The notes under the pieces were generated by a model. It was not told the DNA's origin. It made no database searches and was given only the letters and a program-made list of their open reading frames with translations. Of a DNA stretch of 64,000 bases, positions 1-11,699 are shown piece by piece. How positions within the stretch are numbered: the stretch's first letter is position 1; each line of letters opens with the position of its first letter. The position numbers and the translations under genes were made by a program. The DNA comes from Gambelia wislizenii (lineage: Eukaryota; Chordata; Lepidosauria; Squamata; Crotaphytidae), in contig JAUMIR010000001.1 of NCBI GenBank assembly GCA_030847615.1, forward strand, positions 61,517,501 to 61,581,500. The letters run 5' to 3'.

Positions 1-724
1 TGACTGTCTCACTGACATGGGAACCAATGGCCAACACTGATGGTTGTCAGTATGTTCTGTTCCCAGGGCCAGCCTTGAAAATGCTATCAAGGACATGGCA
101 CAGCCCTGAGCCTTGAGACCTCTGTAACAAAGAGCCTGCTTCTTCTCCTACACAGCGAGTGGGTGGCAAGCATGCATAGTGTTGTTGACGTTCCTTTATA
201 GGATTCAAAATTCTAACAGCTCCATTAATCTGTAACGAGCATCACAAAACTGCACTTCAAGTCTGAATGATAGCGGAAAGAAGTTCTGCCCAAGGACAGC
301 TCCCTCACAGTGCCAACATCCTTATTTTTTGAGGCCATTGTGGAGTCCCTGGCAATCTTGCATGCTGTTAAGTAGAGTACCACACCAGAAATTCTTTGGA
401 GTGCCATTCTCCTTTGTAAATTGCTTAATAGAATGAATACTCCATTATTATCCACTTTCCTTTACCTTTTCAAAGAAGAAAGCAGCAGCACGCCTAACAT
501 CTGATTATCAAGTTTGCTACATAATAAACCATGAGAATAAGAGATTAGAAGAATTATTAGGAAATGGGAGACGTGAGCTAACATTTCTTCTCCTTGCCCA
601 GATTGCCCTGAACAAAGTGGTTATAAAAAATTAATTGCATGTTTGTAACACAGTGCAAGAATATTGTCTGAAAGGGCACAGGAACAGCTTTATGCAAGGT
701 TTTTTTAAAGGAAAAAACAGCAGC
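1..724. other. No recognisable feature
   Basis: I see no gene, RNA or bounded repeat here. Open frames are short and lack family motifs. The stretch is AT-rich, ordinary non-coding sequence leading into an L2-type LINE tail. Confidence 0.5.
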
Positions 725-1040
725 AACACACGGGCAAATCCCCAGTTGTGGAATTCCCTCCCATGGGAAACATAGTTGGCACCCTGTCTGTTCTCTTTAA
801 AGACCTTTTTATTTAGCAGGGGCTCTTAAGTTACTGCAGCAGAAGTATCTTTTAATGGAATGTGTCATGCTTTCATCTTTTTACTATGTTAAAAATTATT
901 GTAATTCAGTGTTTTAAATACCATTGTTTATTTGATGATTTTATAAATTTCTGTTTAGGTTTTAGCTGTATTTTTTTTTTCAATTGATGTGAGCCACCTT
1001 GGGTCCCACACGGAAGAAAGACCGGATAGCAAACAAACAA
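725..1040 (+). mobile_element. L2/CR1-type LINE 3' end fragment
   Basis: The stretch begins with a remnant of the C-terminal coding region, reading as a 'WNSLP'-like motif (tggaattccctccc). It continues into an AT-rich 3' UTR ending in 'gtgagccaccttgggtccc' and 'gaaagaccggatagcaaac', the usual closing signature of reptile L2-like elements. A short (aagc)n/(aaac)n simple tail follows. No reading frame is preserved. The L2 clade is recognised by similarity only. Confidence 0.6.
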
Positions 1041-2219
1041 GTAAGCAAGCAAGCAAGCTCAAAAAACCCAATGTATTTTGAGTTGCAAATGGTCCTTCTT
1101 TAACAGGTGAACCTATTTTCCTGTTGTAATTTATTGATATATCTTCAAGGTGAGCTGAATTGTACTAGGTCAGGAATGGGGAACCTTTTATTTCTGTCAA
1201 GGGCTGCATTTCCTTCAGGATAATCTCTTACAGCCCAACATGCCAGTGCTGGGAAGGTCCAGTAGTGGCCAGCCTTCCTCTTTTTTTCTCTTTGTGCTCT
1301 CTCCCTCCCCCCCTCTCTCTTCATACTGTCTTCTCTTTGACAAATGTGCCCACCACTCCTTCTTCCTCCCTTTGTACTGCCAGTGAGGGTTGGTAGATCT
1401 CTAGTGGATTGGTCCTCTTCTCTTCCAGTACCAGTACCCTCCAGGACTCTCGGGCACTCTTCTCAGTAAACATTCATTATTAAAGTTGGTGGCATTGTTG
1501 CATCCTCTTTGTGGTTTTCTCTTTATGGTTCACTTCAAGATTGCTATATCCAAAGGTACTTACAGGGAAGTGTATGTGCTTGGGAAGATAAGTATATCTG
1601 GTCTCCAAAAAGATAGCAATGTCAATACCAGGAAATCTTCCTTTGGGAGAGAATTCCATAAACAAGGATTTTGTTCCCAAAATACCATGCCTGAGCTTCT
1701 TTGAAAGAGGTCACATAGAAAATGATGCCAAGATCAGATGCCAGGTAGACGGTAGCTTATGCTCTCTCATCATTTGAGGCAGGAAGCAAAATGCCTCATA
1801 CAGATGTTGCACCATTTAATACGGTACCTGCCAGAGGGGGATATAGTGGTAGCACTTGCCTCACTCTCCCTACCTGAGGAGATGGAAAACAAGGAGGTGG
1901 CAGTGGTGTCACCCTTGTCTCTGATGCACTCAGGGTCTCCAAAGGATGCTGTGTTAGCAGTGTGTACATACCTCATGTTGGAGAAGGATGTGGCCTGGGC
2001 ACCTGTGCCCCTACCCATCTGCCCACAAAGGAAGAGGAAGAGGAGGAGATGAACTACTGAAAGGAAAGAGAAAGGGGTGAGAGAACCCTCCTTTCCTGCA
2101 GGAAGAAGGTAGTAGAGGAAGAAGTAGCTGACAGCTGTAATTTCTGCCACTGCTAGATGAAGTGCCTGGAGAGCTGTGAAGATCAGCAATGGCCACTTTC
2201 CAGAGAAGCACGGCCAACA
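1041..2219. other. Unassigned sequence with a pyrimidine-rich tract and a hAT-like end
   Basis: The segment at about 1173-1190 (CAGGAATGGGGAACC) resembles one end of a hAT-type MITE, but I found no matching second end. A pyrimidine-rich tract lies at about 1278-1330. A 97-codon frame at 1759-2052 has no family motif and ends in an Arg/Lys run produced by purine-rich DNA, so I do not call it a gene. Confidence 0.4.
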
Positions 2220-2960
2220 CAGAGAGACTGGTGAATTTGTTCCTCCCAGCCTCTTAATGCAACCTCCTTATTGAGGCTAACTGCAAGACTAGCCCTAATC
2301 AGGATGGTTCATACAGGGAGAGGCAGTTCAGGAATTATTGGGGCCCCAAGCCTTGTAGAACTTTCTAGTTTAAAATCAGCACTCTGAATGTGGTCAAGAA
2401 ATAAACTAGCAGCTAATGTGAGCAAGCCAGGGCCAGACATATATGTTTATATTGCCAAGCCCTAATCAACAGCCTGGTTGCTGAATTCCATACCCACTAC
2501 AGATTCCAAACTATTTTTTAAAGACAGCCTAACATACTATACACTGCAGTAATCTAACCTGAGGGGATACTGATAGACCACTGAGGCCAGGCTATCTCCA
2601 AAGCAGGTAGAAGGCACTGTGCACCATGAAGGCTGCATGAACCCCCCTATAGCAGTGATGGATGCAAGAAAAACCCCAGGTTATACACTTGCTGCTCTAA
2701 TGGACTGTGATCCCATCCAGATCTAGCTGCTAGTCTGACCTGAATCTCATTTTATGGGCCATGGGTCAGCATATCCACTGCCACAATTACTTGAGATGGA
2801 AAGAAGAGACACAGTTGTGTCTCACCTGCACACTTGTGGCACCACACTCCTGTACATGGGATGGTCCCATCCACAATTTGCTATTTAGATTAGGAATGGA
2901 CCACTGCAGTGAATCTAGCAGTCTATTTCCTGCTCTGGCAGCCTCCACCTCTGCAAAGAC
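2220..2960 (-). mobile_element. L2-clade LINE fragment (diverged)
   Basis: On the minus strand this matches the layout of the better-preserved L2 copies at 9.3 and 26.5 kb. The plus strand contains degraded versions of the 'agggctttaaaggt...accagcaccttgaat' block (about 2355-2400), 'cagtaatctaacctgagg' (about 2546) and 'gtgtctcacctgcacacttgtggcacc' (about 2818). Frames are destroyed. It is older than the CR1 copies nearby. Boundaries are approximate. Confidence 0.5.
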
Positions 2961-3039
2961 TGCCAAAAATTCCCTCCCAACTCAAACTGAAAGTGAAAGC
3001 ACTTGAAATGTTCACCGCTAGATTTGAAAAAAATGGTGA

Positions 3040-3265
3040 AGGAAATGTTAAATAGTGTGTGTTTTCTATTTGTTTTTATATGTGATTTTAGTTTAGGTGG
3101 TTTTTAATTTTATATGAGTTTAATATCTTTTTAAGGGGGAGGGTGGTGTGGATTTTAGCCAGCATTATTGTATTTTAATGGTTGTAAGCCACCCTGATTG
3201 TTTTTAACAGAGGGGCGGGGTAATAATAACAATAACAATAACAATAATAATAATAGTAATAATTG
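3040..3265 (+). mobile_element. L2-clade LINE 3' UTR with TAA/AAC tail
   Basis: An AT-rich 3' UTR ends with 'gttgtaagccaccctga' and 'aggggcggggtaataa', the standard close of this LINE group, followed by a (taa)n/(aac)n simple tail at about 3221-3265. It lies just downstream of the minus-strand L2 copy but in the opposite orientation, so it is a separate insertion. Confidence 0.6.
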
Positions 3266-3282
3266 TGTGTTTTGGAGGGGAA

Positions 3283-3510
3283 GCCGGTGTGGTGTAGTAG
3301 TTTGGTTGTTGGACTAGGTCCCTGGAGACCAAGGTTCAATTTCCCACTCAGCCATGGAAACCCTTGGGCAAATCACACTCTCTTAGCCTCAGAGGAATCA
3401 AAGGCAAACCGCCCCTGAAGAAATCTTGTCAAGAAAACCCTATGATAAATTTTGCTTAGGGTTGCCATACATCTGAAATGACTTGAAGACACAGAACCAC
3501 AATAAATAAC
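3283..3510 (+). mobile_element. Sauria-type SINE, nearly full length
   Basis: The 5' part is a tRNA-like head ('ggtgtggtgtagtagtttgg', then 'gagaccaaggttcaattt' as a B-box-like block). A central 'aaacccttgggcaaatcac' and 'agcctcagagg' block follows. The 3' part, 'aagaaaaccctatgata' plus 'tgaaatgacttgaagacac', resembles the BovB-like tail of Sauria SINEs. This SINE group is known from squamates and is one of the main taxonomic clues here. Confidence 0.7.
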
Positions 3511-3922
3511 TGGTATAAAATGTAAATGGCTGCTTCTGGAAGCTTTCCAGGACAAGTTATTCACCCCTTTTCTTGGGCACAGAAATAGCACTCTGACTTA
3601 GATGGGAGACAGAATTGACTCAGCAGAACCCCACACTCAAAAAGCAGAGACAAACAGATCCTATGCAATGTCAAAAGTATTTGTGAGTAGAAAAATTGTA
3701 TATGCTGCATCAAGGGCAGACGGATTGGCAAGTACTGTACTATACAGATGTCGCAGGACAGAGGAGGCAGAACTTAAAGAGACTGGTTTTAAATTACTGC
3801 CGCCAAAGCCCCTGCTGACATGAACTGTGTCTGCCACATGTGTTACACCTGAGAGCAGTACAAACTCTTCCACCACCATATCCCTTTAGAAGGGTGGGGT
3901 AATGACTGTTGTTCCTTTAATG
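3511..3922. other. No recognisable feature
   Basis: This lies between a SINE and a CR1 tail. Two overlapping 72-73 codon frames on opposite strands (3602-3823, 3661-3879) are typical chance frames without motifs. Confidence 0.45.
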
Positions 3923-4592
3923 TCATAGAATCACAGAATCATAGAGTTGGAAGAGACTGCAAGGGCCATCCAGTTCAACCCCTGCCATGCAGGAATACAC
4001 AAACAAAGCAATACCAACAGATGGCCATCCAGCCTCTTCTTAAAAACCTCCAAAGAAGGAGACTCCACCACACTCTGAGGCAGTGCATTCCACTGCTGAA
4101 CATCTCTTATTGTCAGAAAGTTCTGCCTAATGTTTAGGTGGAATCTCTTTTCCTGTAGTTTGAGTCCATTGCTCCGTGTCCTAGTCTCTGGAGCAGCAGA
4201 AAAAAGCTTGCTCCATCCTCAGTATGACATCTCTTCAAATATTTTAATATGGCCATCATGTCCCCTCTTAACTTTCTGTTCCCCAGGCTAAACATACCCA
4301 GGTCTCTACGCCTCTCCTCATAGGGCATGGCTTCCAGACATCTCACCATCCTGGTCGCCCTCCTCTGTACACGTTCCAGTTTGTCCATATCTTTCTTGAA
4401 TTGTGGTGCCCAGAACTGGACACAATATTCTGGGTGAGGTCTGACCAAAGCAGAATAGAGTGGCACTGTTACTTTCCCTGATCAAGACAGTATACTCCTA
4501 TTGATGCAGCTAGAATCATATTGGCTTTTTTAGCTGCTGCATCACACTGCTGACTCATGTTCAGCTTGTGGTCCACTAAGACTCCTAGATTC
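3923..4592 (-). mobile_element. CR1 LINE, 5'-truncated 3' end
   Basis: The minus strand reads as the last part of CR1 ORF2 plus the short 3' UTR. The 3' tail is the tcatagaat repeat at 3923-3950. The residual frame at 4466-4134 contains the conserved '[19 protein letters not shown]' segment, then the '[20 protein letters not shown]' and 'RELGMFSL'-like blocks. The copy is cut in the region encoding the CxxA..N..ILGCI segment. It is clearly more diverged than the CR1 at 55 kb. No target duplication is evident, as is usual for CR1. Confidence 0.85.
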
Positions 4593-4938
4593 CATTAGTA
4601 TGTACTGATGTCAAGCCAGGTCTTGTTTGATCATATTGATTGCTGTCCACCTTTTTATTTCCTTCCCTTTTTATATTCTTAAGGGATAGTGTGTGTGTGT
4701 GAGAGAGAGGGGGGGGGGAGTGTGTTTGAAAGAGAGGTAACTAGAACTTCTTAACAGGTTGTATAAAAATCAATGACTTTGTTTTTTAAAAATTAAAAAT
4801 TAAATTGGACTTCTATAAATTAAAATCAGATTTTAAAAAAATTCAAATTAGATTTCAAATTTTTCTTAAAATATTTGGTTAAAAAAAGGATCCAAGATTA
4901 AACTATCATCATGAATACAACTTCTAGCTATATACTAT
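4593..4938. other. Low-complexity AT-rich spacer with TG/GA/G microsatellite
   Basis: A compound simple repeat (gt)n(ga)n(g)n lies at about 4690-4720, followed by a TTTAAAA-rich stretch at 4780-4890. No gene or bounded element is seen. Confidence 0.5.
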
Positions 4939-5510
4939 GGGCTTGCCTAAACTAGGTGATATAATGTGGATTGTTGTGCATTAACACAAAATTGCAGCAG
5001 CATTCATTTGTCTCCATGGGCTTTTTGGAAAGATCACTGGTATGAGAAGCTATTCATGTTTGAAGTTCACATGGAGGCATGCCTGTGAATCAAGATGGTG
5101 GCTGTGAGTAAATGACATTATTCTCCACAAGTTGTCATTGCTGCACAGTTTTTTTAACTTTAAATCTAAGTTATGGAAGTGCAACCTTCTGCTTAAAAAA
5201 TTGTTTGATTGCCTTACCGCTGCAAAAATGTACATGATTGCTACTGTGAAACTAAAAAAAAAAAAAAAAGCAGTTCTAGCTACTTCATTGCCAGGAAGCC
5301 CCCCTCCCCCACACATCTGACCAATCAGCTTTTGACTTCTGGAAAGTGTTGCGCTGTGCATCAGTTGTCCAAATGGGCAGCAATGTGCATTTCTATATAT
5401 TAAAAAAAAAATCTTCAGGAAAAACCACAAAGGCTTTTCTTGTTCAGTTTTTGCCCCTGCTTCCAAAAATGGCAAATCACTATGGGATCTTGTTGGGACA
5501 AAATATATTT
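4939..5510 (+). mobile_element. Family F dispersed element, copy A (MITE-like)
   Basis: This is one of four copies (others near 10.64, 39.50 and 46.39 kb) sharing a fixed order of blocks. They are an 'aatgtggattg' opening, 'gcagcagcattcatttgtct', 'gaggcatgcctgtgaatc' plus 'aagatggtggc', 'tctgaccaatcagcttt', 'ttgtccaaatgggcagcaat' and a closing 'gggatcttgttgggac'. The ends are weakly complementary (about gggcttg...ctaaac versus gttgggaca), which suggests a non-autonomous DNA transposon. No transposase frame is present. An A15 run occurs at about 5255. Confidence 0.5.
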
Positions 5511-6089
5511 AATATCAGCTTATGAAGATGGTAGATAATCTGACTGGTTCTGCAGGTGATATACGTTAAACTGCCTAAGTATTAAACAGAGACAGTAAAT
5601 GAACAGAGATTGGGAAGATGGACTAGATACTAACAAGTAAGAAGATACTGGATATAAATGTGAGGGATACCTCTTTTGATGAAATGAAATTAATCTGAAA
5701 ACTATTCAGAATAATTGCTTAGTATGTACCTACCTTCTAATGAAACCGACATATCTGAATATGTACTAAGTATTATGTTAAGCTATAATATATGTCTACT
5801 AAAAAAAGGATGGATTAAAATGAATCTGCCCGTCTAGTGATTTAAGCCATTTTTTAAACCATTAAAATTGAGTTATCTAGAAAAGCAGTTTAAATAATGA
5901 TTTAGATTAAGTGTATCCTGCTTCTGAAAATTCATTGCATCATAGCATCCACCCTACGTACCAAACTCTCCAGACTAGCTCATTACTGGAACCATCTGGG
6001 AAGCATGTAGATCTTCTTTTCCTTGACTGCTGTTTGATAGAAGTGGCCAAACATTGCAGTGAATGGGTTACTGCTGTATGTTTAACTCT
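5511..6089. other. No recognisable feature
   Basis: AT-rich unique-looking sequence between a family F and a family E element. No coding or RNA signal is seen. Confidence 0.45.
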
Positions 6090-6709
6090 GGAGATTATCA
6101 GATGAGGACAAAAATAGCATCCCCATCTCACAATCTCCTCTCCCACCACTCTCCCGTCCCTGTAACACTACAAAAAGAAAAAATTTCAGACGTACCCTTT
6201 CTGTGCCCATCCCTTCCCCTCGGCAGCCCAGGAGTGAATGCAGCTGTCTCAGAGCTGCATTCACTTCCTGGTTTGAAACCCTGGGCCGTTCTCACAAGAG
6301 GACAAGCGCACTGGAAATTCAAAGTTTAAAAGAAAAATACAAGTCAAAAAGTTACAGCAAGCACCTAAACACACTTAAAAAAAAATACAAGTAACCCAGG
6401 GAGGGTACAAAAAAGTGTGTCACTTACCTTGTTGTCCCGAACGCACCTGGAAGTGTTTGGCAAGGGCCTCCCACTAATGCTGGCATTGCACCAGCATAAC
6501 GGGGCACCTTTTCACTCACTTGTCGTTCCATGACAGAAACAGAATGGGTGATCTATTCACAGCTTAGCCCATGAATAAAAAAAAACAATGATGGTAGAAT
6601 GGAAGGAGCACAGGAGCATGACAAATCAAGGATGATGTCTGAAAAGAAAGCCCTTTTGTGATTTCCTGGCATTGTGATAATGCCATATTTAGTCCATCTG
6701 ATAATCTCC
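6090..6709 (-). mobile_element. Family E TIR element, copy 1 (620 bp, no transposase)
   Basis: The ends are inverted copies of GGAGATTATCAGATG (6090-6104 and the complement at 6695-6709). The interior matches, in reverse orientation and over its whole length, the element starting at 23644. Shared blocks include 'gtaccctccctgggttact', 'ggaagtgaatgcagc' and 'ttcactcctgggctgcc'. There is no frame long enough for a transposase, so this is a MITE-like non-autonomous element. The target duplication is not clear (flanks tct/tat). Confidence 0.65.
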
Positions 6710-9279
6710 TATATCATCAGTTAAAGTTAGAGTTGGAAAAAGGATGATGCTGGTAAGAGGATTACTGCTTAGTTCGCCTCTCCATAATGAGCTAATATTT
6801 AGACCATGTGCACCTCATACTTCCTTAAGGAGGGTCAAGCAGTTCTTAAATCTAAATGTTCTCAGCTGAACCTATTCTACTGAGAATTTAATCAAGGTGC
6901 CTCTTTATTACACTGGAAAACAAATAAGAAGTTCCACCTCCACAAGAGGGGAAAAGGGTTGAGAGAATCCAAAAGCTAAACTCATTAGCAATCAACCGTT
7001 CCTTTTTATATCCTCATAACCTCAGCATGATTGTTCCTTAATAATTACATTAGGTGAGCTTAAAATGCAGTTTTGTGATTACACAATTGCATAGCCAACT
7101 GGAATGTGGAGTTAATATCGCTTACCTATGTGCCAGTTTTTGATTCCTGACTCTTGCATCCACTTCCATCAATGCCTATGATCTAAGACACAGGGGAGCA
7201 AGCTATGGCTCACATCCCACACATACCCTATAGAAGCCTGCAGCAGGTGTTCAGACCCACACTTCTCTTTTGTAACTTTTGTGAAAGCTAATTATTGTTG
7301 CATAGCTGTATCCTGGTGTACATACCTATGTGCAGAACAGCAGGATTATCACCCATTGCTATCTACAAGGACAAAAAGGTCACTTACCACTGGCCTTGAC
7401 ATTTGGGAGACATCTTCTAGATGCACACAATGACAATAAAAACTCTCTGAGGACTACAGTAGTTACTTGGGACAGCAAGAAGAAACAAACCACTGTTCTT
7501 TCATATATCACTTGGCCATGAATCACCTAAATTATATAATATAGAACTATACTATCTTTCTTGATCTCATAAGCACCTGGTTGGTCCTCATGAGAAGAGA
7601 ATGCTGGATTAGATAGACTTTTTGGCCAGAGCTCAGAGAAGTTATCACTACTAGCTGCAGATTCTGGGAGTTGTGGTCCAAAAAAAATTTGTAGTTCCAA
7701 AAAACATCTGTGACCAAAAGTAGGAACTGAAATGCTAAAATGCTCAGTTCAGCCTAATTGGCAACTTTCTAAAAAAACCTACTTAAACTTGACACTGTGG
7801 TGACTGTACAGAAACTTCTCATTGGTTTTGGCCTGCAGAAAGAAAGTCATCGGTACTTTCACAGTTCCTCTCTAGTTTCAGTATCTACTTAGTTCACCAG
7901 TTTCTTCCAAAACTTCTGGAATATATCTGCATTTTTATTACACTATACCTGTCAATGCTCAGTGACCTTTTTACATACCCCACAGCCAGCCTTCCTTCAT
8001 GCAATACTCATTCTCAAAAGACTAATCTATGGTTGGTGACCGAAAATGCTTTGCAATCAATGATGACAACTCATTGAACAGAAATGCCAAAGATTTGATT
8101 TTTGTCCTCACTTGCAAGGTTGTACTTGAGGATAAAAACCCAGCTCTTTATAGCTTTTTTACAGCATTTGCATAATGATGTCAATTTGTACAAATGTGGA
8201 GCAAATTAAGAACTCCGCATCATTTGTATGGCCAAAAAAATTGAAGAAGGGATGGAGAGAACCAGCAGGGCCTTCCATATAAATGTCAGTTCTGGCTCAT
8301 TCACTCTTATTACAAATTTCAGGGCTAAAATCCTTCCTGCTCTATTACAACAGAGCAAGCAAGAGGAAACTCCTTGAAAGAAAAGGTAAGTGGTGTAAAG
8401 CTACAGTCATTGACAAAAGGAGAGCACACACTTTTAAACATGAACAATAATAGATAGTTTCCCCAGACGCTATAACGAAGCTGCTTGGAGCTGAAGTACT
8501 GCTCAATTTTGTGCAATTCTGGAATTTCTGATCAAAATGGTATGTTCTCCATTCTTCAAGAAGTGACATATCAGAATGGGAATATTGCATCGTATTTAGG
8601 AACAGGGAGAAATTGCAATCTGCCTCTGCAGTTTGCAGGTATGGCAAACACTGCTTGATCTCTAATAGGCAAGGTTTTAATTTGATCATTTATATTCCAT
8701 TAGCATGCTTTATCCATCAGGCTTGATCTGCACAAATGGTACCACAAGGCACACTACTTTGAATTTGCAGTGACAGAGCTGTGAGGTGCATAGAAAAAAA
8801 AATCAAATCAAATCCCAAGACCCACAGAAAAACTCTTTTCTGCATGCAAATCTTAATCACCAATCATAAAAAAATAAAAAATGATGCAAAGCAAAAGTGA
8901 ACAAGCAGTTCATGCTGTAAAGAAAATCTCCCTCTCTCTCTTCCTATAGTGTGTGTATGCAGGATACTTTACTATGTCATAATAACAGGCCACACCAGCT
9001 TTCTATATCCCATTAATTTTTTTTCATATTTGAGAAGCAAATATCATTCTCATAGCTATACTTAAAGTGGCATCATCCCTATAAATTATAAACATTAGGG
9101 GGGAGGCAGAGGAAGAATAAAAGTGACCTGCCAAATTGTGGCAATGGGGTGCAATACTAAAAGCGTTCTGTCACACTACCATATCGAGGTAGGTCTGAAA
9201 AATTCTTCTCTAAATCTTTGGAGTGCCACTGCCAGTCACTTTTGACAACATTGGACACTGGACTGACTTATTATTGAAC
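6710..9279. other. Long stretch without recognised genes or bounded repeats
   Basis: The only repeat-like motif is 'attctgggagttgtggtcca' at about 7661, a fragment common in sauropsid interspersed repeats. The longest frame (114 codons, minus strand, 8689-8345) has no domain and is interpreted as chance. Several A- and CT-rich runs are present (about 8790, 8870, 8930). Confidence 0.4.
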
Positions 9280-9890
9280 CAATAAATAATATTATTAATA
9301 ATATTTATTTCTTAACCATCTCTCCCCATGGATCGAGGCGGGGAACAACAGATTTACATATAACTAATACCAATTAAAATACATATTGATTAAAATATAT
9401 TGACCCATTAAAACATGTATCAGTTTAAAAACAAATAAAATGAATCCATACTAAAACATTTTAAAATTCACAATTTAAAAATAATCTGGATAGGCCTACC
9501 AGAAGAGACTAGTCTTCAATGCTATTTTAAATTCCAACAGTGTATTCAACTGTTGAATCTCTTCTGGCAGGCCATTCCAGAGTCTAGGGGTGACTGAAGA
9601 AACAGTCCTCTCTGGGTGACAGTTGCCAGCCTAGTTCTGACTGACTGAAGTAAATGTCCCCCAGGGGACCTGAGTGTATGGGGTGGATTATATGGGAGAA
9701 GGCAATTCTGTAGGTAACCTGGACCCAAATCATGTAGGGCTTTAAAGGTAGCAACCAACACTTTGTACCTCGTCCAGAAACTAATTGGCAGCCAGTGGAA
9801 TGACTTGAATATGGGTGTAATGTGATAACTTCTAGGTGCACCACTAACCAATCTGGCTGCCATGTTTTGAACCAATTGACGTTTCCAAAC
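9280..9890 (-). mobile_element. L2-clade LINE, C-terminal ORF2 and 3' UTR
   Basis: The minus-strand frame 9875-9546 encodes the conserved L2 C-terminal block: 'QNMAARLVSG', 'HITPIFKSFHWLPI', 'YKVLVATFKALHDLGPGYL' and 'LRSPGG'. In autonomous L2 elements this follows the reverse transcriptase. The RT itself is absent through 5' truncation. The 3' UTR closes near 9330 ('ccatggatcgaggcggg') and is followed by a (taat)n tail near 9280-9305. It is a dead copy; the frame ends early. Confidence 0.8.
9546..9875 (-). pseudogene. L2 ORF2 C-terminal remnant
   Basis: This 109-codon remnant of an L2 polyprotein contains the HWLPI...YK motif characteristic of the domain downstream of the reverse transcriptase in L2/CR1-group LINEs. 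It lacks endonuclease and RT. It aligns with the 126-codon remnant at 27174-26794, which shows that both come from one family. It is not a host gene. Confidence 0.75.
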
Positions 9891-10009
9891 TTTACACTGT
9901 TTGGAATAAAGTAAAAGAATTATCAGAATAACAAAGTATGTGTAATAAGTTACTCCACAGTACTGGGTGCCTGCACTATCAACTAACTGCTCTTCAGCCC
10001 TTCTATCTA

Positions 10010-10639
10010 TGGGCTGGTTGTCATGGCCAGCCAGGACTCTGAAGAATCAGAAGGCGAGGATGTTGAGCCAGTTGCAGAAAAGCTGGATGAGTCTGAATCT
10101 AGCCCTGCTTTGCCAGCTACAGAAGAACCCAGGTCTCAGCAGCCTAGCCTTCCCCCAGCACAGGGTCCAAGCCTGGGAGACATAGTTGAACAACAGCAAG
10201 AGGAAGAGGAGCAGGTACCTACCTTTTGCCAAAGAAGAGCAGAAAGGGAGGGGCTGTGATGCTCTCGGAGGCTAAAAGAAAGATGCTCATTAATCACCAC
10301 GCAGCTGTGAGTGGGAGCTGGGGCCAACATAAGCAGCTGAGACAGACACTGGATTCCTTGTCAAAGGCTATCTGTGTTCCCTGGAGAAAGCGTCTGCCTC
10401 TGACTCTCCTGGCTTTTGGAACCTTGCTTCTTGAAACTTCGGATTATCTTGACCCTGGACTGTATTCATTGACCCACCTGCCTGAACCCTTTGACCTCGG
10501 ACTGCCTCATCATTCTTCGCTCTCTCTGGACTCCTGACTCTATAGACTGCTATTAACATCACAAGGTACTGTGTTTCGGAGCTGTTGTTGAAGCCGGGTT
10601 GTCTTATCAACTGCTGACTTGGCAGCTTTCCCAGATACT
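10010..10639 (+). other. Possible LTR-retroelement remnant (unresolved)
   Basis: A frame at 10023-10259 encodes a highly acidic Glu/Gln/Ser/Pro-rich peptide without a domain. It is followed, from a TGTGATG at about 10254, by CT-rich sequence with repeated 'gaccctggact', 'gacccacctgcct', 'gacctcggactg' phrases and an aataaa at about 10654. Such phrasing occurs in LTRs of vertebrate Gypsy-like elements, but I cannot find paired LTRs, a primer-binding site or pol. Treat it as an unclassified repeat candidate. Confidence 0.25.
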
Positions 10640-11215
10640 GGTCCAGATGAGGCAATAAAATGTGAATTGGGGCTCAGAAATGCCAATTTGCAGCAGCTGT
10701 CATCTGTCTGAATGATTTTTCGGCAAGACTGCTGGTGTGCGAAGCTCTCTGTGTTTGATGTTCACACGGAGGCATGCCAGTGAATCAAGATGGTGGCCAC
10801 GAGTGAATTACTCAAGGTTTTGTACTTCCCAATGTGCCCTGCCAAACAGTATTTTTTTTAAAAAAAAACACAACTAAATGCAAGGTGCGGAAAGAGTGAT
10901 CTGCTTAAATACTGAAAAAAAGAAGGAAAGAAAGCCTGTTTCATTACCTTAGTGCATGATCGCTACAGCGACAATCCAACATGGCGGTTCCACCCCCTGC
11001 ACACATCTGACCAATCAGCTGTCCTCCTCAGCAATGTGATGCGATGCAATGCAATTCAGTTGTCCTAACAGGCGAGGGTGCGCATTTCCGTCGGGTTTTT
11101 TAAAAACTTGGGAAAAGTCCCAGAGGCTTCTGCCATGGACTTTCCCTGACTTTTGCTCCCCCTCCCTCCAAAAAGGACGGAACACTGTGGTATCCCATTT
11201 GGACACATGGCATTC
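10640..11215 (+). mobile_element. Family F dispersed element, copy B
   Basis: It has the same block order as copy A: 'aatgtgaattgggg', 'tttgcagcagctgtcatctg', 'gaggcatgccagtgaatcaa', 'gatggtggcc', 'tctgaccaatcagctgt', 'cagttgtcctaacaggcgag' and the close 'tatcccatttggacaca'. Compared with copy A, it retains more CpG-containing sites (for example gcgcatttccgtcggg and ctacagcgacaatcc), so it may be younger. No transposase is present. The left end abuts an unclassified repeat. Confidence 0.5.
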
Positions 11216-11530
11216 CCTTGCAGATTCTAAGAGGGTTTTTTTCCACTGTCTGAACTACCCCTATAACACAGGTGAAACACTGCAGGAGAGAAACCAGTTA
11301 CCCTAGAGACAAGGGGACTAGAGCCAGGTTGGTCAGACAGGGCCTGGGTGAACAAACTCCTTTGTCCCCAAGGAACCAGGTACAATCAAATGGGAGGTGT
11401 ATTGGCAGGCAGCACTGGAGACCAGGGCAGCTTTCCTAGAGTAGCTGTTCACTACTAGCTTCCACTAGCCCACTATTGCTTCTGAGCCTGACTTCAATAG
11501 GCATGCTTCTCAAGGGCCAACTCCTGAGGA
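11216..11530. other. No recognisable feature
   Basis: Short unique-looking spacer before a long CR1. Nothing supported. Confidence 0.45.
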
Positions 11531-11699
11531 ATCACAGAATCAAAGAATTGCAGAGTTGGAAGAGACTGCGAGGGCCATCCAGTCCAACCCCCTGCCACAC
11601 AGGAAATCTTGATCAAAGCATCCCCGACAGATGGCAATCCAGCCTCTGTTTAAAGACCTCCAAGGAAGGAGACCCCACCACGCTCCGAGGGAGTGTGTT

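Noticed and set aside
10023..10259. Acidic 78-codon frame as a possible host exon.
   Set aside because: No splice context or domain, and the downstream sequence looks like a dispersed repeat; kept only as a low-confidence retroelement remnant.
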